DNA from: an uncultured Propionibacterium sp.
GTDB taxonomy: Bacteria; Actinomycetota; Actinomycetes; Propionibacteriales; Propionibacteriaceae
Length of the DNA: 64,000 nt
Direction: 5' to 3'
NCBI GenBank assembly: GCA_938036835.1
Contig: CALHWB010000054.1
Coordinates: 62,001-126,000, forward strand
Shown here: positions 45,205-57,418 of the stretch, piece by piece
Numbering within the stretch: position 1 is the first letter of the stretch
Layout: every line of letters starts with the position of its first letter
Notes under the pieces: model-generated
What the model was told of the DNA's origin: nothing
Databases searched by the model: none
What the model saw: the letters and a program-made list of their open reading frames with translations, nothing else
Made by a program: the position numbers and the translations under genes

Positions 45205-45666
45205 CTAGCGGCTGACGGTGCCCATCAGCGAACCCCAGGCGATGGTGTGCGCATCGATGTGCCGCAGCGCCTCTTTGCTGGTGTTGCCGTCGACCGGAGC
45301 GTCGAGCGCGAACACCTGGAAGAAGTAGCGGTGCGTCCCGAACGGGGGACAGGGCGGGTACCAGCCCTGCTTGCCGCCGCTATTGGTCCACTGCCGCCCG
45401 CCCGCTGGGGCGGCCCCCTCCGCGAAACCGCCATCGGTGGCGGGCAGCCCGGTCACCAGCCAGTGCAGGAAGGTTCGTAGCGGGGCGTCCGGATCGCTGA
45501 CCACGACCGCCAGCTGTTTGGCCTCGGCGGGCACGCCCCGCCAACTGAATGCCGGCGAGATGCGTTCGCCGCGGCAGGTGAACCGGGCCGGGATCACCGC
45601 TCCCGCGGTGAACTCCGGGCTGGTCACCGTGATCGTGGCGGGAATACTGGGCTGGGGAAACCTCAT
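45205..45666 (-). CDS. YbhB/YbcL-type phosphatidylethanolamine-binding protein
   Basis: 153 residues from ATG 45666. Bacterial Raf-kinase-inhibitor-like (PEBP) family: ITVTSPEFTAGAVIPARFTC, SPAFSWRGVPAEAKQLAVVV, the ligand site SDPDAPLRTFLHWLVTGLPA and PPCPPFGTHRYFFQVFALDA, end HTIAWGSLMGTVSR. Cytoplasmic, ligand unknown. An in-frame extension to 46440 runs antisense through ilvA and is not real. Convergent with metG. Confidence 0.92.
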   Translation of the reverse strand: MRFPQPSIPATITVTSPEFTAGAVIPARFTCRGERISPAFSWRGVPAEAKQLAVVVSDPDAPLRTFLHWLVTGLPATDGGFAEGAAPAGGRQWTNSGGKQGWYPPCPPFGTHRYFFQVFALDAPVDGNTSKEALRHIDAHTIAWGSLMGTVSR

Positions 45667-45769
45667 GACCCCATCGTAAACCGACAGTTCCCGGCCCCGG
45701 AGGGATAGCTGCCCCAACCACGGCGAGCCGGGCCCCTCAAAGCCGTCCGCGAACTGCGGCAAGCCTACG

Positions 45770-45931
45770 GTGCCGGGCGGTCTACGGCTTGTGCGCCAGA
45801 TGGCCAGCCGAGGCAAACCGGCGATCATCGTCAATCGTGGTGCGGGCGGGGCCGACGAGTCGGCCACGGTGGGCCTGGATGTCCGCGTGGGGGACGCCTT
45901 GGTCCGGTTCACCGCCCGGGCGGCACAATGA
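45770..45931 (+). pseudogene. C-terminal vestige of a Sir2-family (sirtuin) protein deacylase
   Basis: A plus-strand frame reads VPGGLRLVRQMASRGKPAII, then VNRGAGGADESATVGLDVRV and GDALVRFTARAAQ before TGA. It matches the last 50 residues of actinobacterial sirtuins, where VNSGxRLV..A...G.PV.VVNRG.T.GD..AT...D.G..E.L is conserved. The NAD-binding, zinc and catalytic His parts are absent. Its TGA overlaps the ilvA ATG (ATGA), so the original sirtuin gene was translationally coupled to ilvA and lost its front, probably by a deletion that joined it to the PEBP gene region. GC and codon use match the backbone. Confidence 0.55.
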
Positions 45932-47178
45932 CTTGCATGATCAGTGCCGCAGATGTGGAGGCCGCCGCCGAGAACCTGGTGGGTACCGTCCGGCAGACCG
46001 AGCTGTTGCCAAATGCCCGGTTGAGCGAATCGACCGGCGCCCAGGTGCTGCTGAAACGCGAGGATCTGCAGCCGGTGCGCTCCTACAAACTGCGCGGTGC
46101 CTATCACATGATGAGCCGGCTCACCTCGGACGAACGAGCCGCCGGGGTGGTGTGTGCCTCGGCCGGCAACCACGGCCAGGGGGTGGCCTACTCGGCGGCC
46201 CTGCTCGGGATCCACGCCCGGGTCTTCTGCCCAACCAACACCCCACGCCAGAAGCGTAACCGGATGCGCGATCTGGGTGGCGAATGGATCGAGCTGGTGC
46301 TTGAGGGCACCACCTACGATGAGGCGGCCGCCGCCGCCCGGGAGGCGGCCGGCGGCACCGGGGCGATCCAGGTGCCGGCTTTCGACCACGAGCAGATCAT
46401 CGCCGGGCAGGGCACGGTGGCCAGTGAAATCGTCCAGCAACTGGGGGCCGCCCCCGATGTGCTGCTGCTGCCGGTGGGCGGCGGCGGACTGCTGGCCGGC
46501 TGCCTGACCTGGCTGCGGGAGCGTTGGCCGGCCACCCGGATCGTCGCGGTGGAACCCGTGGGGGCACGCAGCATGCAGGCGGCGCTACAGGCCGGGCATC
46601 CGGTCCGGCTGACAGACCTGGACACCTTCGCCGATGGGGTGGCGGTGCGGACCGCGGGTCGGATCACCTTCGAGATCGTCAAATCGTTGGGCTGCGAATG
46701 GGCGACCGTGCCCGAGGGCCAGATCTGCTCGGAGATGCTGGAACTGTACCAGACAGACGGCGTGATCGCCGAACCAGCCGGGGCATTGGCACCTGCCGCG
46801 CTGCGCAGCGTGGTATCGGTGGAACCCGGCCAGCGAGTGGTGGCGGTGGTGTCCGGCGGCAACAACGACGTGTCGCGCTATTCCGAGATCGTCGAACGCT
46901 CGCTGATCTTCGAGGGACGCAAACACTACTTCCTGGTCACCTTCCCCCAGGAGCCGGGGGCGCTACGCCGCTTCCTGGACGAGATACTGGGGCCCGAGGA
47001 CGACATCACCTATTTCCAATACGTCAAACGCAGCAACCGCGAGGTCGGCCCGGCCATGGTGGGGGTGGAACTCGGCGACCCGGGCAGTTTCCCGGTCCTG
47101 CTGCAGCGGCTACGCCATTCTCCGTTGCAGGTGGAGGTGCTGGATCCGGACAGCCCGGTCTACCGTTTCCTGGTCTAA
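45928..47178 (+). CDS. ilvA: Threonine ammonia-lyase (dehydratase), ACT-domain form
   Basis: 416 residues from ATG 45928, chosen because it overlaps the preceding frame's TGA (ATGA); a second ATG is three codons in. PLP fold type II: Lys54 in VRSYKLRGAYHMM, SAGNHGQGVAYSAALLG, LLLPVGGGGLLAGCLTW and VVAVVSGGNNDVSRYSEI. The C-terminus has one ACT-like domain (FLVTFPQEPGALRRFLDEIL through VEVLDPDSPVYRFLV), typical of the roughly 400-residue actinobacterial/Corynebacterium enzyme. Makes 2-oxobutyrate for isoleucine; the domain suggests isoleucine feedback. Followed by a hairpin terminator. Confidence 0.94.
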   Translation: MTCMISAADVEAAAENLVGTVRQTELLPNARLSESTGAQVLLKREDLQPVRSYKLRGAYHMMSRLTSDERAAGVVCASAGNHGQGVAYSAALLGIHARVFCPTNTPRQKRNRMRDLGGEWIELVLEGTTYDEAAAAAREAAGGTGAIQVPAFDHEQIIAGQGTVASEIVQQLGAAPDVLLLPVGGGGLLAGCLTWLRERWPATRIVAVEPVGARSMQAALQAGHPVRLTDLDTFADGVAVRTAGRITFEIVKSLGCEWATVPEGQICSEMLELYQTDGVIAEPAGALAPAALRSVVSVEPGQRVVAVVSGGNNDVSRYSEIVERSLIFEGRKHYFLVTFPQEPGALRRFLDEILGPEDDITYFQYVKRSNREVGPAMVGVELGDPGSFPVLLQRLRHSPLQVEVLDPDSPVYRFLV

Positions 47179-47183
47179 GGGCT

Positions 47184-47227
47184 GCCGGCCACCGGCGGCC
47201 TCCGCACCCGGGCAGCCGGTGGCCGGC
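47184..47227 (+). terminator. Hairpin terminator after ilvA
   Basis: GCCGGCCACCGG and its exact complement form a 12-bp stem around a 20-nt GC-rich loop, 6 bp after the ilvA stop. No T-tract. Confidence 0.65.
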
Positions 47228-47424
47228 CCGGCGACCGGCAAGGACGTGCCCCCGGGTACAGCGCGTCGTCCCGCGGGCTGTGCTTCGGTGCGCGGGCGGG
47301 AAACGCAGCCGTCACCCGGCCCGCCGACCGTCAGGTGCCGCACCGCAGGATGAGCGGTGGCCCGGATGATGACCAGTTCGGGCAGCGGTTCGCCACCCGG
47401 CCGGATTGTGGAAGGCTTGGGCCT

Positions 47425-51003
<3,579 letters not shown>

Positions 51004-51029
51004 GCCGCCCGCCACCCGCGGCCCGGCGG

Positions 51030-51566
51030 CTATGCGGTGTCCTGGGCCTGGCCGAATGCCCAACGCCGGATCAGATGACAATTTCCGGTCTGATACCAGA
51101 CCAGTTCCAGCGCCTCGGCCCGGCACCGGGCCGGCAGCATCCCGGCCAGCAGGACTCGGGTCGAGGCCAAGGTGACGTCCGCGGCTAGCCGGTCTAGGGT
51201 GAGGTGCGGTACCGGGGTGGGAGCGCCGAAAGGGACCACGTCCGGGTGGGCTGCCTGGGCGGCCGCGGTCAGGCGGCGGAAGACGGCTTCCGGTTCGGGA
51301 CGCAGGTACACACAGCCATCGGCGAAGACCGCGAGCTCGTTCAGCGTGAAGTCGAACGGCCGGGTAGACCGCGCCAGTTCGGTCAGCGCGGCTTCGTCCC
51401 AGCGGTGCAGGGGCGCGAGTATGGTGATGTGGGCGTGCTGGAATCGCGGATCGTCGCTGACGAACCGGGCGTCGTAGTGTCTGGTGCGGGCCACGATCCA
51501 AGATTCCAGGGGCGGCACGCCGATCTGGAGCACCGCATGCCCCCGCCAGCCGGTATCGGCGGTCAT
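51030..51566 (-). CDS. 2'-5' RNA ligase-like (2H phosphoesterase) protein
   Basis: 178 residues from ATG 51566. The two HxT/S motifs of the 2H superfamily are present, HAHITILAPLHRW and VPHLTLDRLAA, separated by about 80 residues; hydrophobic strands FDFTLNELAVFADGCVYLRP complete the bilobed fold. Family members cleave or seal 2'-5' and cyclic phosphate bonds in RNA or nucleotides; physiological substrate unknown. Convergent with nifJ, only 26 bp apart. Confidence 0.85.
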   Translation of the reverse strand: MTADTGWRGHAVLQIGVPPLESWIVARTRHYDARFVSDDPRFQHAHITILAPLHRWDEAALTELARSTRPFDFTLNELAVFADGCVYLRPEPEAVFRRLTAAAQAAHPDVVPFGAPTPVPHLTLDRLAADVTLASTRVLLAGMLPARCRAEALELVWYQTGNCHLIRRWAFGQAQDTA

Positions 51567-51711
51567 CGGGATCCCCACGGCGGATCGTATTCGGGCCGGT
51601 CGATTCGTGATACCGGCGACGGGGAACCCGGTTCGCCGGGCTGGCACGCGGTGCCCGCAGTGAGCCCGGGTGCCCTAATGCTCAAGACATTCCAGTCTGC
51701 TAGACGAGGGC

Positions 51712-53466
51712 TCAGGCGCCCACTATGCGGCAGATCGTCTCGCCCGAGCCCAGGACGGTGCCGGCCGGAACCAGTCCGGCGATCACGCCTGTGCGGTGCG
51801 CGCTGATCGGCTGCTCCATCTTCATGGCCTCCAACACCACCACCAGATCGCCCTCGGTCACCTCATCGCCGTTGGCGACGGCGGTCTTGACGATCGTACC
51901 CTGCATCGGGGAGGTCAGTTCGTCGCCGGAGGCCTCGGCGACCTTGCCGCCCCGGGCCCGCCTGACCGGTTTCTTCGGTTTGACCGGTTCGGTCTGGGCA
52001 CCGAGGTTGGCCGGCACCTTCACCTCAAGGCGTCGGCCATCGACCTCAACCACTACCACCCGGCTGGGAGTCTGCTCGTCCGGTTCGCCGAGTTCACCGC
52101 CATACGGCTGGATCTCGCCGGAGAACTCGGTCTCCACCCAGCTTGTGAACACCCCGAAGCGGCCATCGGGGGCGGTGAAGGCCGGATCGTTCAGCACCAG
52201 CCGGTGGAAGGGCAAGACCGTGGGCATCCCGTCCAGCAGGAACTCGTCGATCGCCCGCCGGGCCCGGGCCAGGCACTGTTCGCGATCGGCGCCCCAGACG
52301 ATCAGCTTGCCGATCAGCGAGTCGAAGGCGCCCGGAATGCTCATACCCCGACGGTAGCCCTCGTCCATGCGAACTCCCGGGCCGTTGGGCGGCCGATAGC
52401 GGGTCAGGACGCCGGGTGCGGGCATGAACCCGCGGGCCGGATCCTCTGCGTTGATGCGCAGTTCAAGGGCGTGCCCGCGCACCTCGGGATCCTGATCGGG
52501 CAGCCGGGCGCCATCGGCGATGTCGAACTGCCAGCGCACCAGATCCCAGCCGGTGACCTCCTCGGTGACGGGATGCTCAACCTGTAGCCTGGTGTTCACC
52601 TCCAAGAAACTGATGGTCCCGTCGGTGCCTACCAGGAACTCGCAGGTGCCGGCACCGACATAGCCGGCCGCCTTGAGCAGGGCACGGGAGGATTCGTACA
52701 GCCTGGCCTGTTGATCGGGGGTGAGGAAGGGCGCCGGGGCTTCTTCGATCAGCTTCTGGTGCCGGCGCTGCAACGAACAGTCTCGTGTCGACACCACGAC
52801 GACGTTGCCGTGCCGATCCGCCAGGCATTGGGTTTCGACATGCCGGGGCCGGTCCAGATAGCGTTCGACGAAGCATTCACCGCGGCCGAAGGCGGTCACC
52901 GCCTCGCGCGTCGCCGAATCGAACAGTTCCCGGATCTCCGCCGCGCGGCGGGCCACCTTGAGTCCGCGTCCGCCGCCGCCGAAGGCGGCCTTGATCGCAA
53001 TCGGCAGGCCATGCTCGGCCGCGAAGGCAAGCACCTCGTCGGCGTCGGCCACCGGCTCGGTGGTGCCGGGCACCAGCGGGGCACCCACTTGCTGGGCCAG
53101 TTTGCGGGCTTGAACCTTGTCACCGAGCGCCTCGATCGCCGCCGGCGGTGGTCCGATCCAGATCAGCCCGGCGTCCAGCACGGCCTGGGCGAAGGCCGCG
53201 TTTTCGGAAAGGAAGCCGTAGCCGGGGTGTATCGCATTGGCACCGCTGCGGACGGCCACGTTCAGCAGCTTGGCCTGGTCCAGATAGGTTTCGGCGGGTG
53301 TCGCGCCGCCCAGCGCGAAGGCTTCATCGGCCAATTGGACGAACAGGGCAGCGGCATCGGAATCGGCATAGACCGCGACGCTGGGGATACCGGCATCGCG
53401 GGCCGCCCGGATCACTCGAACCGCGATCTCGCCGCGATTGGCCACCAGCAACTTGGTGATCGTCAT
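51712..53466 (-). CDS. Biotin-dependent acyl-CoA carboxylase alpha subunit (biotin carboxylase + BCCP)
   Basis: 584 residues from ATG 53466. Biotin carboxylase domain: [40 protein letters not shown]-grasp [51 protein letters not shown], and catalytic [19 protein letters not shown] Pro/Lys/Arg linker leads to the biotinyl domain with Lys549 in [13 protein letters not shown]. AccA3-like: it carboxylates its biotin for transfer by a beta subunit to acetyl- or propionyl-CoA. The beta and epsilon subunits lie 7 kb away at 60.6-62.4 kb with birA, which would biotinylate Lys549. Divergent from a NUDIX gene. Confidence 0.94.
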   Translation of the reverse strand: MTITKLLVANRGEIAVRVIRAARDAGIPSVAVYADSDAAALFVQLADEAFALGGATPAETYLDQAKLLNVAVRSGANAIHPGYGFLSENAAFAQAVLDAGLIWIGPPPAAIEALGDKVQARKLAQQVGAPLVPGTTEPVADADEVLAFAAEHGLPIAIKAAFGGGGRGLKVARRAAEIRELFDSATREAVTAFGRGECFVERYLDRPRHVETQCLADRHGNVVVVSTRDCSLQRRHQKLIEEAPAPFLTPDQQARLYESSRALLKAAGYVGAGTCEFLVGTDGTISFLEVNTRLQVEHPVTEEVTGWDLVRWQFDIADGARLPDQDPEVRGHALELRINAEDPARGFMPAPGVLTRYRPPNGPGVRMDEGYRRGMSIPGAFDSLIGKLIVWGADREQCLARARRAIDEFLLDGMPTVLPFHRLVLNDPAFTAPDGRFGVFTSWVETEFSGEIQPYGGELGEPDEQTPSRVVVVEVDGRRLEVKVPANLGAQTEPVKPKKPVRRARGGKVAEASGDELTSPMQGTIVKTAVANGDEVTEGDLVVVLEAMKMEQPISAHRTGVIAGLVPAGTVLGSGETICRIVGA

Positions 53467-53677
53467 GTTCGGGAGTCTAGGGCCAGTTTCCTCGCCATGA
53501 CGGTGGATGGCCTGGGCCGGTCCGGTGGACATGGCCGGCCGGTGGTTTCGGGCATCGGCTAAGACGTGGGGGTGCGCGCTCCCGGCATCCCGGGCCGATC
53601 CGATCGGCATCGGGTGCTCGGGTCGGCCGGTGCCGTGCCGCTTCGGGTCGATAGGCGGATGGCCTAGGCTGGGCGAT

Positions 53678-54169
53678 ATGCCGACTCCTGATTTCGTGTT
53701 GGCCCTGCGCGCCAAGGTCGGGCATGCTCCCCTTTGGCTGCCCGGGGTGGCGGCTGTGGTGTTGCGGCCGCCGACCGAACCCACCGAGGTACTGCTGGTG
53801 CGGCGCAGCGACAACGGCCGCTGGACTCCGGTCAAGGGCATCATGGAGCCTGGCGAGACGGTGGTCGAGGCCGCGATCCGGGAATGCCTGGAGGAGACCG
53901 GTGTCCGGATCGCCGTGGACCGGCTGGTGGCCGTGGCCGTGACCGGGCCGGTGCGTTACTCGAACGGCGACGTTTCCAGCTACCTGGCCCATACCGTGCG
54001 GGCACGTTGGGTCGATGGCGCGCCCCGGGTAGGGGATGATGAGTCGAGCGAGGTCGCCTGGTGGCCGCTCACGGCGTTACCCGACGGCATCCCGGAATGG
54101 GACTTGGCCCAGATTGAGGTGGCCTTGGCCAATCCGGTGAATGTCGTGTTGGATGGGCTGCCGCGCTGA
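53678..54169 (+). CDS. NUDIX hydrolase
   Basis: 163 residues from ATG 53678. NUDIX box [22 protein letters not shown] fits GX5EX7REUXEEXGU; the N-terminus [17 protein letters not shown] and [17 protein letters not shown] are typical of MutT-like enzymes that hydrolyse nucleoside diphosphate derivatives. The later [19 protein letters not shown] is also family-like. Substrate not predictable. Convergent with the BCCT gene. It is the last backbone gene before the SDR-kinase-flavoprotein-BCCT operon. Confidence 0.93.
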   Translation: MPTPDFVLALRAKVGHAPLWLPGVAAVVLRPPTEPTEVLLVRRSDNGRWTPVKGIMEPGETVVEAAIRECLEETGVRIAVDRLVAVAVTGPVRYSNGDVSSYLAHTVRARWVDGAPRVGDDESSEVAWWPLTALPDGIPEWDLAQIEVALANPVNVVLDGLPR

Positions 54170-54254
54170 TCGCCCGGCCGTCGCCGGACGCGGGGCAACC
54201 GCGGATCAGCCGTCGCCCCGGCATCCGGATCGTCGGGGTGCACCGCCGCTCGGG

Positions 54255-55961
54255 TCAGGTCGAGGCGGCCGTGGACGCGGACCGCCGGTCGGCGACCGGC
54301 GGTGTTTCGGCTGCCGCTGGCTCTGGTGCGACCGATGGATCACCGGGATCGGCGAACCGGGCCATGACATCCTCCTCGGACATGGTGGCCGGCTGGGCGA
54401 CCGACTTGATGGGTACCCCGTCGGGGTCATAGTCCTGCTTGCGGACGTCGTACTTCACCGGATTGCTGGCCACTTTGATCAGCGAGACGACCATCAGCGA
54501 TTCGAGGATCAGCGCGGGTAGGCCACCCAGATTGGACAGCATCTTGACCCCATCGGCCCCGCCGGTAGCCGCCAGCATGATCCAGGCCACCAGACCGATC
54601 AGGCCACCCCAGAAGATCTTCATCAGCCGCGGCGGCTCGGGCGAGGATGGGGAGATGCCGGTGGTGGACATGCCGCCGATCGTGGTGGTGTAGGCGTCCG
54701 AACCGGTGACATAGGACAGGAAGGTGACGAACAGGAATACCGGGATGAGCAGCCCGGCCAGCGGATAGTGCGACAGGAACTCGTAGACGGCGTATTCGGG
54801 ACCGTCGGCCACCTTGGCGGTGAGCGCCCCACCGGTTTCCTGGTCCAGCTTGATGGCCGCACCAGAAAAGATGCCGATCCAGACGATGTTGAATACCGCG
54901 GGCAGGACGAATTGGACGGTGAGCGCCTTGCGGATGGTATGGCCATAGGAGATCCGGCCCAGGAAGATGCCGGATATCGGCGCCCAGGATAACCAGTTGC
55001 ACCAGTAGAACATCGTCCACCAGCCGGCCCAGGGATCGTCGGCGGCGGCGCCGGTGAACATGGCCTTCGGGAAGAAGGTGGCCAGGTTGTCCGCTAGGCC
55101 TTCTACCCCGAGGTTGAGCACGAAGAAGGACGGTCCCACGACGAACACGAAGACGAACAGCCCGATGAAGAAGACGGTGTTGATCTCTGAAAGCCGGCGG
55201 ATACCGTTGAACAGCCCGGTGATCGAGCTGATCACGAACGTGACGACCACCGCGATATCGGCCACCGCCCACATGAACAGTCCCGCCTGCCAGCCGGTGA
55301 GATAGGTCAGCCCGCCACCGATGACCAGGATGCCGCTGGCCAGCGAGGCCGACATGCCGGCGATCAGGGAGTACATGACGATGGCATCCAGCCCCTGCCC
55401 CCAGCGACCCAGCACCCGGTCGCCGAAGACCGGAGTTAGGGTGCTGGCGATCGAGTAGGGCTTGCGCATGTTGTAGAAGGCGAAGGCGAACATGATCGAG
55501 GGCACCGCATAGATGGCCAACGGCAGGAAACTCCAATGGGTGAACATCGTCGAGACCGCGAACACCACTGCCTGGGGTGATTTGGGCTCGATACCTAGCG
55601 ATTCGGGCGGTGCGGTGTAGTGATACAGCGGCTCCGAGGTGCCCCACAGCAGCAACCCGATTGCGATTATCGAGGTTAGAGTGATCGAGAAGTAGCGGAA
55701 GTTGTCCAGCATCGGGACCGCCTCGCGGCCACCGATGCGCACATCGCCGAATTTCGAGGTCATCAGCCAGACGACGATTCCCAGCATGGCCAGCACCCCC
55801 AGGCTGAAAGCCCAGGCCATGTTGCCGATCAGCCAGTCGTTGGCCGCGCCTATCATGGTGGTGAACCCGCCCGGATTCACGAAGTTGTAGACGCAGGCCG
55901 CGAGGAACAGCAGGACCGGTGGCCAGAAAGCGATCGGTCGGATGGTTCTTAAGATGTTCAT
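54255..55961 (-). CDS. BCCT family transporter
   Basis: 568 residues with twelve predicted helices. Betaine/carnitine/choline transporter hallmarks: WGTSEPLYHYTAPPESLGIE (residues 106-125) and the family signature around 313-344, FYWCNWLSWAPISGIFLGRI then SYGHTIRKA. In betaine carriers the FYWxWWxxW stretch supplies a tryptophan cage; here one position is Asn322, so the ligand may not be glycine betaine (inference from memory of BetP). No long osmosensory tail of BetP type; the C-terminus is Pro/Ala-rich. Last gene of a four-gene operon, so it probably imports the substrate of the oxidase, kinase and SDR rather than serving osmoprotection. Confidence 0.92.
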   Translation of the reverse strand: MNILRTIRPIAFWPPVLLFLAACVYNFVNPGGFTTMIGAANDWLIGNMAWAFSLGVLAMLGIVVWLMTSKFGDVRIGGREAVPMLDNFRYFSITLTSIIAIGLLLWGTSEPLYHYTAPPESLGIEPKSPQAVVFAVSTMFTHWSFLPLAIYAVPSIMFAFAFYNMRKPYSIASTLTPVFGDRVLGRWGQGLDAIVMYSLIAGMSASLASGILVIGGGLTYLTGWQAGLFMWAVADIAVVVTFVISSITGLFNGIRRLSEINTVFFIGLFVFVFVVGPSFFVLNLGVEGLADNLATFFPKAMFTGAAADDPWAGWWTMFYWCNWLSWAPISGIFLGRISYGHTIRKALTVQFVLPAVFNIVWIGIFSGAAIKLDQETGGALTAKVADGPEYAVYEFLSHYPLAGLLIPVFLFVTFLSYVTGSDAYTTTIGGMSTTGISPSSPEPPRLMKIFWGGLIGLVAWIMLAATGGADGVKMLSNLGGLPALILESLMVVSLIKVASNPVKYDVRKQDYDPDGVPIKSVAQPATMSEEDVMARFADPGDPSVAPEPAAAETPPVADRRSASTAAST

Positions 55962-55975
55962 GGTCGGGTCCTCGG

Positions 55976-57412
55976 TTACTCAATCGGGAAGATCGTCCCG
56001 GAATTCATGATCCCGTTCGGGTCGAATGCGGTTTTCAGCCCGTGCAACAGCGGCCAGGCGGAACCATGTTCGGCCCGCGTCCAGGCGGCTCGCGCCTTTC
56101 CTATGCCATGGTGATGGACGATGGAGCCGCCCAACCTCAGCGCCTGCTCGCAGATGATGGCGTTGATCGGCTCATGGTAGCGGGCGACCTCCTCCTCGGG
56201 TGGGCAAGCCACCCTGTAGTAGTAGACGAAATAGATGTTGGTGCCGGTCTGGTAGCTGTGCGAGGAATGCCCGCCGATCCACAGCAGATTGGCTGTCTCG
56301 GCCCGCACCCGGTCCACGGTGGTTTGGTAGATGTCGTTGATCACCGACCACGATCCCGACACCTCGGTGGTGAATCCGATCTCGCCGGTTTCGCGGATCT
56401 CCCGGCGTTCCTGTTCGATTTGGGCCGGGCCCCAGTTGAGTCTGGCGAACCAGTCCGCGAAGTAGTCCGCCGGCAAACCGGTCACTTCCGGGTGCCGGGC
56501 GACGATCTCCTCGATGGCGGCGATGGTGGCGGTCACGATGTGCGGGTTGCCTTCTGCGGAGAAGATCAGCACGCATCTTCCGGCGGCGACCGGCGCGAAG
56601 TTGATCCGGGCATCATCGGGATCGTAGAGCCGGGCCACCGCGGGACGCAGGCCCGCGGTCAACACCTCGCGGAGGATGCGAAACCCGGCCGCCATGCCGG
56701 GCACCCGGTAACCGAGGAATCGGGTGGTTTGCGGGGTGAACCTGAACAGCCGCAACGTCACCTCGGTGATGAAACACAAAGTTCCCTCGTTGCCGATCGC
56801 GATATGGCGGATGTCTGGCCCCGCGGCGCGGCGGGGCACGTTCTTGATCCGGCAGACCCGGCCGTCGGGCAGCACCGCCTCCAAGCCGACCACCATGTCC
56901 TCGATCCCCCCGTAGAGGGTGGACAACTGCCCGATACTGCGGGTAGCCGTCAACCCGCCCAACTGGGCTAGTGGTTTTGACTGGGGCGAATGCCCGGTGG
57001 TCAGGCCTCGGGCGCGCAGCAGATCCTCCAGATCCTGTAGGCATACCCCGCACTGGACGCTGACCTGCATGTTCTCGGCATCGATTGAGACGATCTGGTT
57101 CATCCGGGAGCCATCCAGCACGATGCTGTCGGGCAACGCGGTCTCCAAGCCCCCTTCGGTGGCGCTGCGCCCGGTCCGGGGCACCACATTTATGCGATTG
57201 GCGTTCGCATAGCCTAGGACGGCGGCGACATCCGCGGTGCTGTTGGCGTAGGCGACTGCCGCCGGTGTCGGCAGCACATAGACCTGATGGATGTCCTGAT
57301 ACTTGCGGTACCGGTCGATGCTGCTGCGACGCAGTTCGGCTTCCTCGGTTTCGACATTGCCCGGGCCGAGCAGTTCCGTCAGCCGGTCGGCGATCTGAGC
57401 GCGGGTCGGCAT
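55976..57412 (-). CDS. FAD-binding oxidoreductase, alkyl-DHAP-synthase-like
   Basis: 478 residues. VAO-type flavoprotein: FAD_binding_4 domain with [40 protein letters not shown] (pyrophosphate loop), LTATRSIGQLSTLYGGIEDM and HIAIGNEGTLCFITEVTLRL; then an FAD-oxidase C domain ending in GGSIVHHHGIGKARAAW and FDPNGIMNSG. The HHH segment and the GxEDM pattern are those of alkyl-dihydroxyacetone-phosphate synthases and actinobacterial relatives, rather than of lactate or glycolate oxidases. Its reaction here is unknown. It follows the kinase by 6 bp and precedes the BCCT gene by 14 bp, so it belongs to one operon. Confidence 0.88.
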   Translation of the reverse strand: MPTRAQIADRLTELLGPGNVETEEAELRRSSIDRYRKYQDIHQVYVLPTPAAVAYANSTADVAAVLGYANANRINVVPRTGRSATEGGLETALPDSIVLDGSRMNQIVSIDAENMQVSVQCGVCLQDLEDLLRARGLTTGHSPQSKPLAQLGGLTATRSIGQLSTLYGGIEDMVVGLEAVLPDGRVCRIKNVPRRAAGPDIRHIAIGNEGTLCFITEVTLRLFRFTPQTTRFLGYRVPGMAAGFRILREVLTAGLRPAVARLYDPDDARINFAPVAAGRCVLIFSAEGNPHIVTATIAAIEEIVARHPEVTGLPADYFADWFARLNWGPAQIEQERREIRETGEIGFTTEVSGSWSVINDIYQTTVDRVRAETANLLWIGGHSSHSYQTGTNIYFVYYYRVACPPEEEVARYHEPINAIICEQALRLGGSIVHHHGIGKARAAWTRAEHGSAWPLLHGLKTAFDPNGIMNSGTIFPIE

Positions 57413-57418
57413 CGTTCC

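Noticed and set aside
45667..46440. In-frame upstream extension of the PEBP gene running antisense through the start of ilvA
   Set aside because: It lies opposite a fully motif-supported ilvA and has no family similarity; the PEBP family start is at 45666.
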